NCBI GenBank assembly: GCA_022113835.1
Contig: JAILWY010000001.1
Location: 6,758,001 to 6,822,000, forward strand
DNA length: 64,000 nucleotides
Direction: 5' to 3'
DNA from: Atopsyche davidsoni
Lineage: Eukaryota > Arthropoda > Insecta > Trichoptera > Hydrobiosidae
Both the position numbers and the translations under genes were made by a program. Positions 10,974 to 24,500 of the stretch are shown here, piece after piece (position 1 is the first letter of the stretch; every line of letters starts with the position of its first letter). A model generated the notes under the pieces. It was given only the letters and a program-made list of their open reading frames with translations, was not told the origin of the DNA and did not search any database.

Positions 10974-13900
10974 ATATGAAAGGTTGACGAAACCGGTCAC
11001 CAATAAAAATTAACAAGTGGAAAAATCACCCAAGTATTTTATTTAAAATAAATGGAATTCCAACAAGTACCCTCTGTCAAAAATATTGATTACGCATATA
11101 TTTCGATCAAAAAAAAAACAACAAGAAAAGAAGAAGGTATTATTACTTGAAATTTCGAAGAAAAACATCCAACGATATAAAAAAATTAATACCATTTAAA
11201 TACTATTGGGGTTATCTCTTAATTTATCGCCCGATTTGGTTAGTTAATAACTAGTTAAAAAAAATTGTCGTTTCGAATATTGTAACGAGACATTAAGTAA
11301 GCTTTTTTTCACATTTTTTTACAAGCATTTGACAATAAAACTCGCTGCTTGAATTTTCGTTGTTTCATGCGATTTCGAATGATTGCGACCATTACATTTT
11401 CTTACTCTTTAACCTAGTCATTCTGTTATCCCACGAATAGAATTTTTAAAACAGTGTTGTAAAGAGTATTTTTTTTTTTTACATTAACGTGCCTTTTGCT
11501 ATGCTTTGCTTGCCATTTTTCCTGTCACCACTAGCGGCTAATACAAGCCACCCGATCGGGGCGCGGGAGAGATCCGCAGGGGAGGCGCCTCGGCCCGTCT
11601 TCCCGGCCCTCGCCATTATGCCGTCAGTCGACAATGCTCGCGAATCTATGAATATAATGAATATTCATACGGACGCTCCCCTCGGGCCGCCAGGGGACAC
11701 ATAATCAACACCTGGATTTTAATAAAACATTTTATTTTTTCAAATTATTTTCGCAATTAAATTGATTCACTGATGCAACAACAACAAAATTTTTAAAAAT
11801 ATATTTTTTCTATTCTTTTGAAGTTCAGTTAACCCAAATTTCATAGAAAATACATCGGTTTTAACACAGTTTTTTTAAAATAAATTTAAAGTAAAAACAA
11901 GTTTACAAATTATAGTATTCGTTTAAAACCTGTAACTTAAGTTATCAATAAGAATTCACCTGAAGTTGGTTTTGATTGTAAAATGTATTATATCATCCCC
12001 AATAAGGGTTGCTCCTCTTGTTGGCCTCGCCGAGGTTCCCACCCTGTCTGTAGGCGTTTTTAAGACGGAATAATTTGTCTCGTAAAAATAATGAGCAGAT
12101 GTGTGTACTCCCTTTGTGTTGCCCTGATTAAACCTTGTGTCGACAGCTTTGGGACGTCTTTTATACTCTCTATACGTGCCGCCCCAAGCCGCCCCAGCCG
12201 CCCTCAAAACGTATTCAGCCCCGCGGTTTGTAGACTTGTAGTATAGGTAATAACCCTGATTGCTATTCAACAGGTCTCTAGCTCAAATCCCGCGTGGGCT
12301 AAAAGTTTTTCTTATCTTTATTTCTTATACCCTTAATGTGGTTAAAATGAGATTTATGACTGCGGCATGTTAGACGTTTTGAAAAAGATTTTTTTCGTTA
12401 ATGTTTAAGCATACTTTGGTATGGTACGACGAATTTATAGAAAAAAATAATATTAATATTCAGAGTAAAATGCTCGGTAATATAATATTATTTGTAGACA
12501 AATGTATATTTTCTTACACTTTACAGATAATTCAATTACTATTGAAAAAAAAGTAATCAAGAGTTGATTGTGATACTGTTATAATTAAGATATTTTTCTA
12601 GAAAACCAAAGAAATATCTATTATGTGAATGTGTGAAACTCTAAAGAAAAAATAAAAGAAATGATTATCACACAGGGGCGTAACTTAAAATATCTAAAAT
12701 ATGGATCCATCGGTCATATCTCTTAAAAAATCACACAATACACCACTTTATCTAATAATTTTTGACATCCGAATTTCAATTTTAACTTTTTGTTCTTCAT
12801 CTTAACACCGTATTAACAGTGATATTATAGGTAAAAGGTTTATGTTATTTTTGCAATTGATAAAAATGCCTGCATTGAAAAACATCATGAATTGGTTGTC
12901 TTAAAATTACTAGCCAGAAAATGGTGACTTATTTATAAGTGCAATAAGAGACTTTAGATTTGAACAGAAATAATATGACCGAAAATTAAATTTACGAGCG
13001 CCCATAAAGTTGTCGCAGTCCACGCAGGACGCTCTAATTACAAACTCCGTGATTTCGACCATTTTTCTCAGAGGCGTTGTAGCCCGGCTTACTTCTGGTG
13101 CGAGAAATCATCATTTACATTTTTAATTTCCCGCCCTAATCAAGGTGCCTCCCTCGGAGCAAACAAAAAGCAAGACGTGTGTATTTACAGCGAAAAATGG
13201 CAGTTGCTCCCAACAAAAATATTGCGTCATTGGAGATGAAAACAAAAAAAAAATTCAATTCTTTGGTTGTAAATACATTAATTTAAACTATAATAAAAAC
13301 GTTTTAAATGTATTGCGAAAATTAAAATTTCTCAATAAAACCTACTATAACATTAATGATATTGTTGAAAATGTATGATTTTACAAAAGTTAAAGCCGAA
13401 ATCAATATAATAAACAAATAACAACAGATAAAATCAAACGTGTAAAATTTGAAATTATTAGGTTATATTGTGTTTGCCAACAAGTCTGAAATTCGTGTAC
13501 ATTGTTTATTTTTTACATTGCTTCCAAATCAATTTTGATAAATACACTGACATAATAACTTTCAAAAAAGCTCAAAGAGGGCAATTTCAAATTTCAAGAT
13601 ATTTTTGAAATCGTTTTTTTTTTTTACAGTGCCGATGAGATTTACACCTCGGAAAATGCTACAAGCGTCATAAATTTTTTTTTCGTCGTTTTATGTGTAA
13701 AGCTTGTGTACACCTATAAATATTGAGATGTGAAAAAGAATCGTGATAGGCAATAGGATATACGTCTTGGCCGCCCCGAAGCTCCGCCGGTCCGGCCAGT
13801 GCGCCGCGCCGCCATTGTCACCGGAACAAAGATTTTTTTAATAACCCGCTTTTGCGAGCCGGGCCTTGATTTGCGAACGCTTTGTGGAGTTTCGCCGCCC

Positions 13901-16387
13901 AGGACGCCGCGTAGGCGCGGAACGCAAATATTCTTTGTGAGAAGGTGATAGCACAAACTTCCTTTGTTTCTGCTGCTGTAATAAGTCTGCGGAGCTTCAC
14001 TGCATGGCTACATGCACACTTTGCTGATCTACATATAAAAAAATAAAAATATTGCTTTAACCAAAATATTTGCCTGGTTTTCTTGATAATTTCTTTATTA
14101 TTTATTTCTGTAGAAAAATACTTCAATCGTTATTTTAAATGAAAAAAATCCGTCGTCAAATGTGTTAAGTAGATTATTTCTGAAAAAATCGATCACTTTT
14201 TTCCACAAATTAAAAATATTTACTTCGATAAATAATAAAGTCATTGTGCATTTCTTCATATTGATGCATATTTACAGTTGATTAAATTAACCTAAAAATC
14301 CTCCACGAACATAAAACTTTCGGAGTTAACAATATGATAATATTTATTTATATTATTACAATGTACGATATACATTATTATTAGAATGAAATTTTATATT
14401 ATAATAGTTAAAAAATAATAAGGGTTTGCTTGAAAATACAGTGTATTCGCAGTAGAAAACAAGGTAACTATAGCTAGGGAAAGTAACTTCTATAGGATAC
14501 GTGTAGTGTCAAGTAATATCCAAACATCAGATAAACTACCAAACACACGATACAAAGTTGGATCTGTCTAGCATCTAGAACAACTAGGCTTGTACTAGAT
14601 ACGTCTGCAAAGACATGCGATCTTAAAGTTCCTCTATTAAATATTTCTAATCTAACCCTTATCACCGGTTACCTGTTTATAAACAAACGAGAATTTGGAA
14701 TTATATCTCATTAATCCTTAATATATCCCAAATAAATTCCACCTGTCGTAAAATTATTTAATTTATTCACACGTCGGAATATATTTTCCGTAAATTACCC
14801 CTTACTCCTAGTGACAAATCCGCGCGGCCCAGAAAGAAGTTTGAGGACACAACACATAAATTATAGTAAAGTCAAAACCGCCCATACATTCCGCACCCTC
14901 CGGTTCTAAAAAGGGAGTTCCACTTGTGGTCTCATACAAACACTCCTGACAACTCGGACTCGCGGCAGACCCTGAGGTAGTGCGTTTACCGAGGAAATTA
15001 TTTACCAAGTTGTTATACAAACATTCCTTAAAAATACTAAACCTTTTTATCAGCGGTCGTAGTATTTCGTTAATAACAATTGTCAAAGACTCTGTTTTTT
15101 CATCTCGAGACAGGAATTCATCGAAGCTTTCAATCACGTCTTTTATTTATTTGAATTGTATAACAGTTAATTGTGTATTGCTTGATTAGTTTCTGCCCGA
15201 TAATCAAGCAATGCTTAACGTATTTTCATATAAAAACGTACTAGTTTATCAAACGTTGCCATTAAGTGAACGTAACTAATACTGCATGTATCCTTAATAT
15301 TAAATAAATAAAGAAACGACTTTCATAACAAGATTTAAGCTTGGGCAGTTTTAACGATAACTCTGGCAGGATTATAATAATAATAAATAATTCAATGATG
15401 CTGGTTTAAACTATTATGGAATATATTGAATTAAGTGCTGTCTTTCAGTCACATTTTTATTTTTTTTACAGTCAACATTTTTAAAACATTCTTGCTTAAA
15501 AAATCTGTTCCTGGTCAGTCCAGTTACGCAAAGTTTTCGCCGAGCAGCCGCAGCTCCCTCCAGTCGCCCACATTTTGCAGTTCCCGTGAAGTTAAACCAC
15601 ATGCTCAAATTTAATGCGCTGATAAATTCTTAGAACTTTAGTGACGCGAAAATTAAATTCACCGGTCATTTTCTGGGCGTTTTTATGGCCCCACGCCCAG
15701 AGGCTGGAATTTATGGAAAATGTTTATTTAATATTTATGCAAGTTGGGCTTCTGTATGAGATTTAATCAGAGGTATTCTTACTGCCACCTACATCGGAAA
15801 AATACAAGTCGGAATACAGCTTTTTTTCGTTTTATATTTATCAAAGTACAACTTAAATATTTTAAATATTTATGTTTAGAAATCATATAAAATAATATAT
15901 AATATTTGTAATAAATTTAATCAATTCATTTTATATACAAACTTGATGTTAATGTTTTGGACTGACGTTGTTGATACAACCTTCAAGAAAAATTATAAAA
16001 AGTATTTTCTATAAATTTAGTCAGAGAAGCGCAACTTTGACAACAATGTCTGACATTTGAAAAAATAATTTATATTTTTTAACATAAATAATTTGAGTCG
16101 TATTTATTTAATATATCTGGAATAAAAGTAAGCTTGTTGAAAAAAAATCGGAAACATTTTTCATTTAATAAATTTAGCATACTTCAATTACTTTTATTTG
16201 ACAAAGTGCTTATATTTTAAAACTGTGCATACTTAAAAATTGATATATAAGCAAAATAGTATAACTTTACTAGCAAGTTTAATGGACTACTCTAAAATAA
16301 ATATAGCAACAATATTAATAAAAATTAAATACTTAAAATTCATTACATTTTGTAGGTCATTTATTATTTATTTGTTTTTGTATTAAC
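10974..16387. other. AT-rich spacer with GC-rich islands
   Basis: No gene is supported. GC-rich islands lie at about 11540-11702, 13005-13170, 13740-13965, 14810-14990 and 15525-15700. A medium-GC stretch at 11950-12310 may be an old repeat fragment: it has a tRNA B-box-like word (GCTCAAATCCC near 12281) but no A box or fold I can defend. Open frames up to 109 codons cover several islands on one or both strands without domains. The islands are candidate regulatory DNA by analogy only. Confidence 0.6.
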
Positions 16388-16399
16388 AGAAATTTCACT

Positions 16400-16750
16400 A
16401 TGTGATTAAGCATATTTTTTCACACATTGAAAACGATTAAAGAAAACTCTCAGAAAATATCATCGTGACTTGTGAGGGATTCGAACCCACATCCCCAAGC
16501 TTTCATGGCCGGTGCATTTATCCAACTATGCTAACGAGCCACTGCAATTTAGTGAGAATTTTTAATAATCATATTCTACATATGAACTAACATGCTCCCT
16601 CATGAATCCCTCACAAGTCACGATGATATTTTCTGAGAGTTTTCTTTAATCGTTTTCAATGTGTGAAAAAATATGCTTAATCACATAAACATACTAATAC
16701 CTGCATGGGTAAATAAATACGCATCCTGATTAACATTAATCTAAATTAAT
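16400..16750 (-). mobile_element. Palindromic tRNA-Thr-like element, copy 1
   Basis: The element is flanked by a 12-bp direct repeat AGAAATTTCACT (16388-16399 and 16751-16762), so it arrived by insertion. It has 84-bp inverted arms at about 16399-16482 and 16604-16687 around a central 121 bases. The centre carries most of a tRNA-like sequence on the minus strand. The right end has a 60-base unpaired extension with the words GGTAAATAAATACGCAT, found reversed at the left of the copies at 33.3 and 35.2 kb. No poly-A tail is seen. Confidence 0.8.
16465..16542 (-). pseudogene. tRNA-like sequence with A and B boxes
   Basis: On the minus strand a 78-base tRNA-like stretch has an acceptor stem with six of seven pairs (GTGGCTC with AAGTCAC), an A box TAGCATAGTTGG (16522-16533) and a B box GGTTCGAATCC (16477-16487) about 34 bases apart, as in real tRNA genes. 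The anticodon arm is imperfect and position 33 is A, not T, so it is not a working tRNA. Comparison with the 35.2 kb copy (CATGTAAACCAGG) points to a tRNA-Thr(UGU) ancestor. It lies inside the mobile element. Confidence 0.65.
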
Positions 16751-16762
16751 AGAAATTTCACT

Positions 16763-19700
16763 GGTAAACTGAACGTATTTATAAAGTATATTATTCACAA
16801 AACTAGAACTGCAGTACGGATGAGCCTGCATCATGTTAAAATTTAAGGCCGGGCTATTTCCGGGTTTAATTACCCGTAGAAGCCTTCAGCTGTTTGCATT
16901 TATGAAAGGGTAGATATTTAAATCTAGAGTATACGAGCTGAACTTTTGAGGTGTAACGGATAACGTTTGCTGGATACCTACGTAAGACAACGTTAGCTTC
17001 GCGAAAACGAAATGAAATTTTATTCTGTCATTAAATCAAATAACTTATATATACCTGAAGAAGTACTGTTTGATAATTATTTTGACGAAAAAAAAATTTC
17101 AGTAGATTCTCACATGAGATAATATTATCACTGAATTTTATTTCAAGGTAGACAACCTATTGAACAATTTTTTATTTAATAATTTTAAATTAATGACAGC
17201 ATACTAGTGTTGTGATTTTTTTTATCAATTATTGAAATATACTTATTTTATCTAATCGAATATTGGTACAAAAAGCATCAACTTCTGGCATATAATTAAT
17301 ATCCATATTTAATGCAAAATTAGGATTTTTTTCACGCAATACAATATTTTTTAGAAATTCACGTCAACTTTATATATTCCAATATACTTTGTTTTTTTAC
17401 TTTATTTTAAGATATAATAATTATCATTATAATACTTTCTTATAGCCCAGTGCCTAATGTAGAATTTTCAATACAAAAACATCTTACATGTTATTATATA
17501 GCAATCTTTCATTTTATTTATGAAATATTTCAAAAATATTGCGCCCAGAATATAAAAGACAAAGCTATTGCTAAAATCAAAAATATATTAATATCACGTT
17601 TTAAATGTCTGCAACGCGTGCACAAATGTAAATTATGTAGTTTTAAGTATGCAGCATAACACATGTAAAGGATTTGCGAGGATCTTGAAAGAATTTATTA
17701 CGTGTTCAGTGTTATCGGTGCGGTGCTTTATTAGACACAAAGAACATGCACTGGGCCGTCTGCGGGGTCTTAAGAAACAACCTCGAAAAATATAATAAAT
17801 TAGTTTACTTTATTTTGTTAGTCGTATAATTAAGCTTTCTTTTATTTATTTATTAAAAAAACTGGTTTAAGAAAAACTGCTTACTATTAAATAATATGAT
17901 AAATAATACAAATGTAAAATCATTTGTTTTACAGTACTGTTAAGTAATCAATATCATCTTGAACATGTCGATAGAGGCAATAAATTGACAAATTTAACTA
18001 TAATATCGGAATGTCTAAAGCAACCACCAAAAAAAAACCCAATTTAAATTATTGATAGATATAATGAAACACTCTTACAAATGAAACTATCTATTTAAAA
18101 TTTCGATTATTTATATCTGTGAGCGATTTCACTTTTCATGAAAAAGCCCTTGAAAGTCAAAGGCGCTTTTAACCATTTGGTATTCATACTTGTTGATTGA
18201 ATTAGATAATGAATCGTTTTCATTTTTCATTCGTCTAAGAAAAAGACAACTGAGATATTTGAAGTTTTTTGTACAACTAGTATCAGTTCACATGAGTACA
18301 CTCTCTTAAGTTTCATGGGTGCGGCGATACCTGCAGCCCGTGGGAGGTGTCCCGCGAGCGCCTGCACGCCCTTCTCAGCGATAGCGCAGCGCGCAAATCT
18401 CGCTTGATTTATGGAGCTACAAAAACTTTGGCCATACATCATCTCACAAACAAAATAATGCATAATGTAGCGGATCTTACGAAATCGGTGCGGATTCAGG
18501 GGGTAGTGACGCGGTGGCCTGAACACCAATTTCGGATTACGCCGAGAAATTCCCATGGGTAAATATTCCTTATTTTTGTACTTTTTGACGCGCGCAGAGC
18601 TTAACTTGGATATATGGGCTTCGGTTCTCGCCCCTGCACGATTTTGGGATTATTGTTTTGTTTCAAATGATGGACTGTGTGGAGAAACTGAACCGGTGTG
18701 TTTTTTTCTTTTACCCGATAATTTATGTGTACTTTATTCATATCAATTAAATATATTTTTAACGCACATAAAACATTTTTTCTTACTTACACAAATTAAA
18801 TGAAAGAAATATTTTTTCCTTTTAATTTTTATAAGAAAGTCAGACGTATTAGAAACAAAAGTAACCCAAAAATAAAATTGCTTAATTATCTTTAAAATTT
18901 TATTTTAAACTCTTGGTTAATTTATATCATGCCAGTTTTGTTAACAATAACTTTTTTTTAAGTAACGGAATAAGAATCCCACAAAATAATTGAAAAAAAT
19001 TTTCGTGTTTAAAATGTTAGCAGTTTTATTTAAACCTCTAGTATTTTTTTCATTCATGCTCTAAATTATTACACTAGCTTAAACAAAACTTAATTAAGTG
19101 ATTTTAGTAGCAGTTTGTAGTTTATTTTACCAACAGGTTAATTAACATAAATAATTGACTCATTTGCAATAAAAAAAAAATATTAAATGTGGATTTATAT
19201 ATGATTATTTTTTATTTTTTATTACTATACATTTGTTAAGATCAACGTGATAAAAACAATATTTGGTTATCCTATAGTATAAAGTATACATTTCCAATCT
19301 AAAATATTGTTCAAGTACTTTCATAGTTGCGTAAAAAATCAACGCAGTTTCATCTCGAAAACAAACAAGTACAAAAAAATAAAATGACGCTGTAAAAAGC
19401 AACAAAAATATTCAGTGTTTGTGTAAGTGATAATAGAAAAATGTAGCTGTCCGGGACGTGCCGATTGATTATTTGTTTAAATCAGTCAGAGCAAAGCAAA
19501 TAAACAAAAACTGAACGCGGGAAACTACTGGCTGGAGCAAACAAGGGAGGCACCTGAAATGTTGTCCCAGCTTTACACAACTTCCTTTCCGCCGACAGGA
19601 AATACACCTACACTTGTACTGTGAATTATTAACACACGAGTCACAGAACCTGTATTTTAACAAAATTTAAGATATATTTTTGCAACGTTCCGATTTTTCG

Positions 19701-21500
19701 AAAATAGTGAACAAAAATAAGGTCATTAAGAAATTTAACATTTTCGTGGTAGATTTTTTTAATTATTTGCTTTTTTTCATCTGTATGTAAATATGTATAG
19801 TATGTTGTGTGTATCGCTTCGCCAAATCAAATACAATCGGTACCGAATCAGTTCGCGTAAGTGAGAGAAGACAAAGGGAAAGACGGGCCTTTTGTTTGTG
19901 CTCCTCAAACACAGAATAGGTTTCGTATTTATATACAAGTATCTTAGGCTTTTATAAATAGAAACTGGGCACAAGGTACTAATTCCGTTAATTGAATATG
20001 TAGGTGTTTATTTACTAAACTAAATGATTTTTTTTTATATTTATAAATAAGAAAGTATTTAAATAAAACTTAATATTACAAATTGTTTATGTGAATCCTT
20101 GAAAATATTTAAATTTAAATTACGCTTTATGAATTATATGCATATGACATTATAATCTCAAAATATAAAAGCAAGTGTAGTGGTAAATTTTTCGCTGTAT
20201 TTGCTACTGCAGATGTATTTTAAAGTTTCTTTTATCCTGAGTTAAAAAATCACAGCAGAGTAAATCCGTGCACTTTATGTTTTCATAATTTGCTTTAATA
20301 ATCCCGGCGCAAGGCATCGAGTTTCACTTTAATACTCGGCGAAGATATGTTGGCCAGTCTGCGAGGGGGTGGAGGAGGTCGGCTACTTACTTGCTGTAAA
20401 CCTGAAGCCACTATTTACTTTCTCTGCATACAAATTACTGATTTAAATTTCTATTCGTCGTAGCTCCCTGTCTTTGTGCGGATTCCCTGAGGCCATTCAT
20501 ACTGAGACTGCTGAGCTTTTTGGCCCATAACGTGGTAGCCAGTGCTATTGATAAGATTTTACTATAAAAACCAATTTTAATTCAATCAAAACTATTTAAC
20601 TAGACATTTCTACGGCTAATTATAAATAAAATATTTATCTATTTTAATATAAAAAAACGTGTGTATAAAACAATAAAATACTCAAATAAATAAAACAGCT
20701 TTGATAAATTTCTCAGATTGCTACTAGCTTATTGAAAATGTAGTTATTTAATGAGCAAAATTTTATGGTTGTATAAGTGTAAAGAATGCATTGAATACAT
20801 TCTAAATTAAAAATAGTTGCGTAGGTCAAATTCTGCATTATATTTATTATTTCTTTAAAATAAATAGCTCGAAAAAACCGTTTTGATTTCATTTTTTTTT
20901 GTGATCATACTAAGTACAAGTGTTTGTATTTTAAATAAAAATAAATTGTACAAATATTGAATCCCAAAAAAAACTTCTTCAAAATGTGTAAAATATTATA
21001 GTATCTTTATGACTATAAATATTAAAATAAGATATCATATCAAAATAAAATTTATGTTTTCGAGTGAAGCCTGGATATTTAATTTTCAGTGAGATATCGC
21101 ATTAATTAATGAGCGTGACGACATTAAAATACAAGACATTACCGCGGGAAGAGTAAAATTCACGGCGTAATAAAACAGGAATATGAAACGTTTTTCTGTG
21201 GAATGATAAATCGCCTCTAAGTTAATCCGACCTTCCGTTTTCACTCTTATATGACTCTGCTTTGCAATGATAATGCAATCAGTCGTGAACCGAGGCGGTT
21301 TATTATCAAAGTCATATTTCATTAATTTAGAATTAAAATGTGAAATTTATATAACGTTATGAATAAATCATGTATTAATTGCAGTAAGAAATAATTAGCA
21401 AGTGTTTTTAAAAAGGAAAAAACACATTTTACGTAATAGATAACACTCGAAATGCTTATCGAAGGAAAACATGAACTAATGAAACAAACGTACACATTTA
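16763..21500. other. AT-rich spacer with two GC-rich islands
   Basis: Islands lie at about 18315-18565 and 20300-20405. Frames over the first one reach 109 codons on the minus strand and 71 on the plus strand, with no domain recognised. A minus-strand CAA|GTAAGT donor-like word lies near 20385, but the DNA upstream of it is full of stops. The rest is spacer with A/T runs. Confidence 0.6.
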
Positions 21501-21530
21501 ACATTTGTATACAATTATGTATACAAATGT
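21501..21530. repeat. 12-bp hairpin
   Basis: Arms 21501-21512 and 21519-21530 (ACATTTGTATAC and its complement) are exact, with a 6-base loop. The origin is unknown. Confidence 0.5.
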
Positions 21531-24500
21531 GTTTTTTGTTACGACTAAAAGTAGAACCATAATAAGTGTATCGTACAATATTTTATTGATTTGAAAATAT
21601 AAAATTACTAATCAAAGAAAAATTGGTTTTTACTATTATTTTAACCCTTTAAGTCAATATTACATATCATGAGCTAAGAAATTTATTGCTATGTAATGTT
21701 TTCATTTATAATTATAAAAAAAGGCTTAATTGAACCAATTTAGCTGTTTTTTGTTGTTGTTAAAAACGATATTCGTACTCATGTTCCATATTTTGATGCA
21801 TTTCCCAGCATTGATTAGCATTTGATCCAATTACCATCCCCTTCCTACCTGAATGGTGACAATTTCCTGTCAATAAAAAAACCAATCAGGGGCTAAGTGA
21901 GTTAAAATCATTTGGTTTCAGTAATTTTTTTTACTTGCGAAAATTAAATTATTTCCAAATTTATTTTTTTCAATATGAATTTTATAACTTATTTGAAAAT
22001 GTATAAATGGGAAGTAGTTTTATATTTTGGCTTTTTATAAAATCATATTTGTATAAAAATATAACTATTTACAAATAATCTTATATAAAGTACTTTTCGG
22101 CATAAATCATAACGACGAAATTAAAATGAATATATTCATGGCACGTATAGCGATAAAATTGGCAATTGACCCTCAGCGGAAAATCATTTAACTTTATCTC
22201 ACCTATTCAGTAAAAATATCCCCTTGTAAAAGCAACGGATTTGCACCACGAGCCCGCATTAAATTTTACACTCCGTATTTATAAATCTTATTCTATGGAG
22301 CATCGGCGATATTCAAAAACGCAGTACAGCATAAGAGTACAAGCCCAGTCTTATGATTTGCAGCGTTGTAGATCTATGAATATACAAAATAGAAATACAT
22401 TTTATATGGAAAATATTTTTAGGTAGGTGATTGATTATTTTTATAACTATTGGGAATCAAACATTTTTACATAATTATATATTTAAAACATTGCTGCATT
22501 TGATAAACTGAACAATTACAACTAATACGTAAACACTTAGTGAATGTAAACCAAAGGCTTATTGGCCAAAGAAGTATATGTTGCAGATCCAAAATTTACG
22601 GTTAGAATTAAAAGTGCTGTTATAATACAAAAAAAACAAAATAATTCAATTAAAATATTTTTTTCTTTGTATTGCAATTTTAATTTCAATTAAATTACCA
22701 CTTAAGAATAATATCTAGTTCCTGATTATAAAAATTTCCCGATTCCTATTCGTCTCCTCTTCGCTGTATTCAAATAGTTGGTTTATTTACGGCTATACTG
22801 TACCGTGCCGGGAACAGCAATCGGATTAGGCTTAGACCAGCGCCCCTAGACCCTCCAGTCTTATCTCCTTTATTACTATTTCATTTTTAAATCGCTGATC
22901 CTCAGATGGGAGGCCCTAATCTTGGCCGCGACGAACGCTCCATTTTATGTGGTGACTCAGGACTGGAGATGTGAAACATCGCTACGAAATTTTAAAGTAA
23001 AAAAAAAATATTTCAAATTTGAAACACAAAACCTCGTCACGATACAACTTCTAAAAATTTAAGGTAAATAAAACGTAAGAACTCTCCTACGTTTTTTTTT
23101 TTAAATTCTTGTTCTCTAACTTTTCAATTCTATGATACTACATTACTCTACTTTTCATATAAAAATATTATAAGCACACAATAACGATGTATTTATTAAA
23201 CTTAATTATTTTTAATACAAGACACAATACATAAATATATAATAATTACTATATCAATATAAAGTATGTTAAATGCTAACGAGTAAAACTGAAGTACATA
23301 ACAAAAGTAAAAAAAGTACAGCATTGTATCAAATTTAAAGTCGATATAATCAAGAAGATTCCAATTTGTTATTTTCTGTAAGATTTTAATAATCTATAAA
23401 TATACTTATAATAGCAAATGGTCAGAACTCCCTACCAACATAATTATATCCATATCTGCAAATATATTAAACAGTCCAAAGAAACAAACATTCAAAGTGA
23501 TTAAAAAAAGTTATTAAAAAGTGGTAAATTTATTTAATATAGTGAATAAAATCAAACTTTGGGACGTAAAATATTAGTTATTATTAATTACAGTTTAAGT
23601 TTCCTATTATAAGAATTTCTGTTGTACATTGTTGCATGTATTTTATTTAACAGGCTTTTAAATCTATACAATAAAGGTTCTCAAATTCTATCCAATAAAG
23701 CATCGATAAATGCATTTATTCCATATTAAATAATATATTCCATATGGATAATTCTTAGATATAAAAATGATATTACTATTAATGTATGGTTAGATGAAAA
23801 AAGACAGCTATTCTATGAATATAATTTTGGGATTTTTGAATAAGTGTTTTCCGTTTGCACAACGCTTTATTACGAGCGGCTTGAATAGTCTTTTCTCTCA
23901 AATCAACTTAGCATAATTAAAGTAAGCACGACTGTTTGAAGAAAGGACCAGTTTTTAGATGGAAGGATAATGGCGATGAGTTTGTGTTGTTTTAAAATTG
24001 CATTTGCATTTCGAAATTGGTAATTGTACGAAGGAATTAGCCGAATGCAGCCCAAGGACTGTGGTGAGTAGCCACCGCTGTCTGTGCGGGATCTCTGTTT
24101 CATTTAATCAGAATAAATATTTTTAACACTAAAAAAAATAATTCCACTGAACAACTATTTTCCTCTTCATCAGCAGCTAAATTTCATATTCACGTTGATT
24201 CCAAAAAGTGAGAAGAAAATAATTTTAATAAAATAATTTTATTCCCTCTTCAACATAAAAAACAAATGAATCCAAAGCTTGCTTATTCTTTATTACATAT
24301 TGAAAAAGTAAAATTATACGTGCTAATTTTTAATAAACTTTCAGTTTTCAGTTCAACGTAGCACACTTTTTTGTAAAATCTTCTCCACTAAGTATTTAAA
24401 AAAAAACATCTTAATATTTAAAGTCAAGGATTCATGATCATAAAAGTATCCTCTTTGTTGTGCTGTGCTTATTTTAATAATCACCTTCAGTTTATTTTTA

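Noticed and set aside
12230..12310. tRNA-like B box (GCTCAAATCCC)
   Set aside because: No A box at the right distance and no acceptor stem could be drawn, so it is not called.
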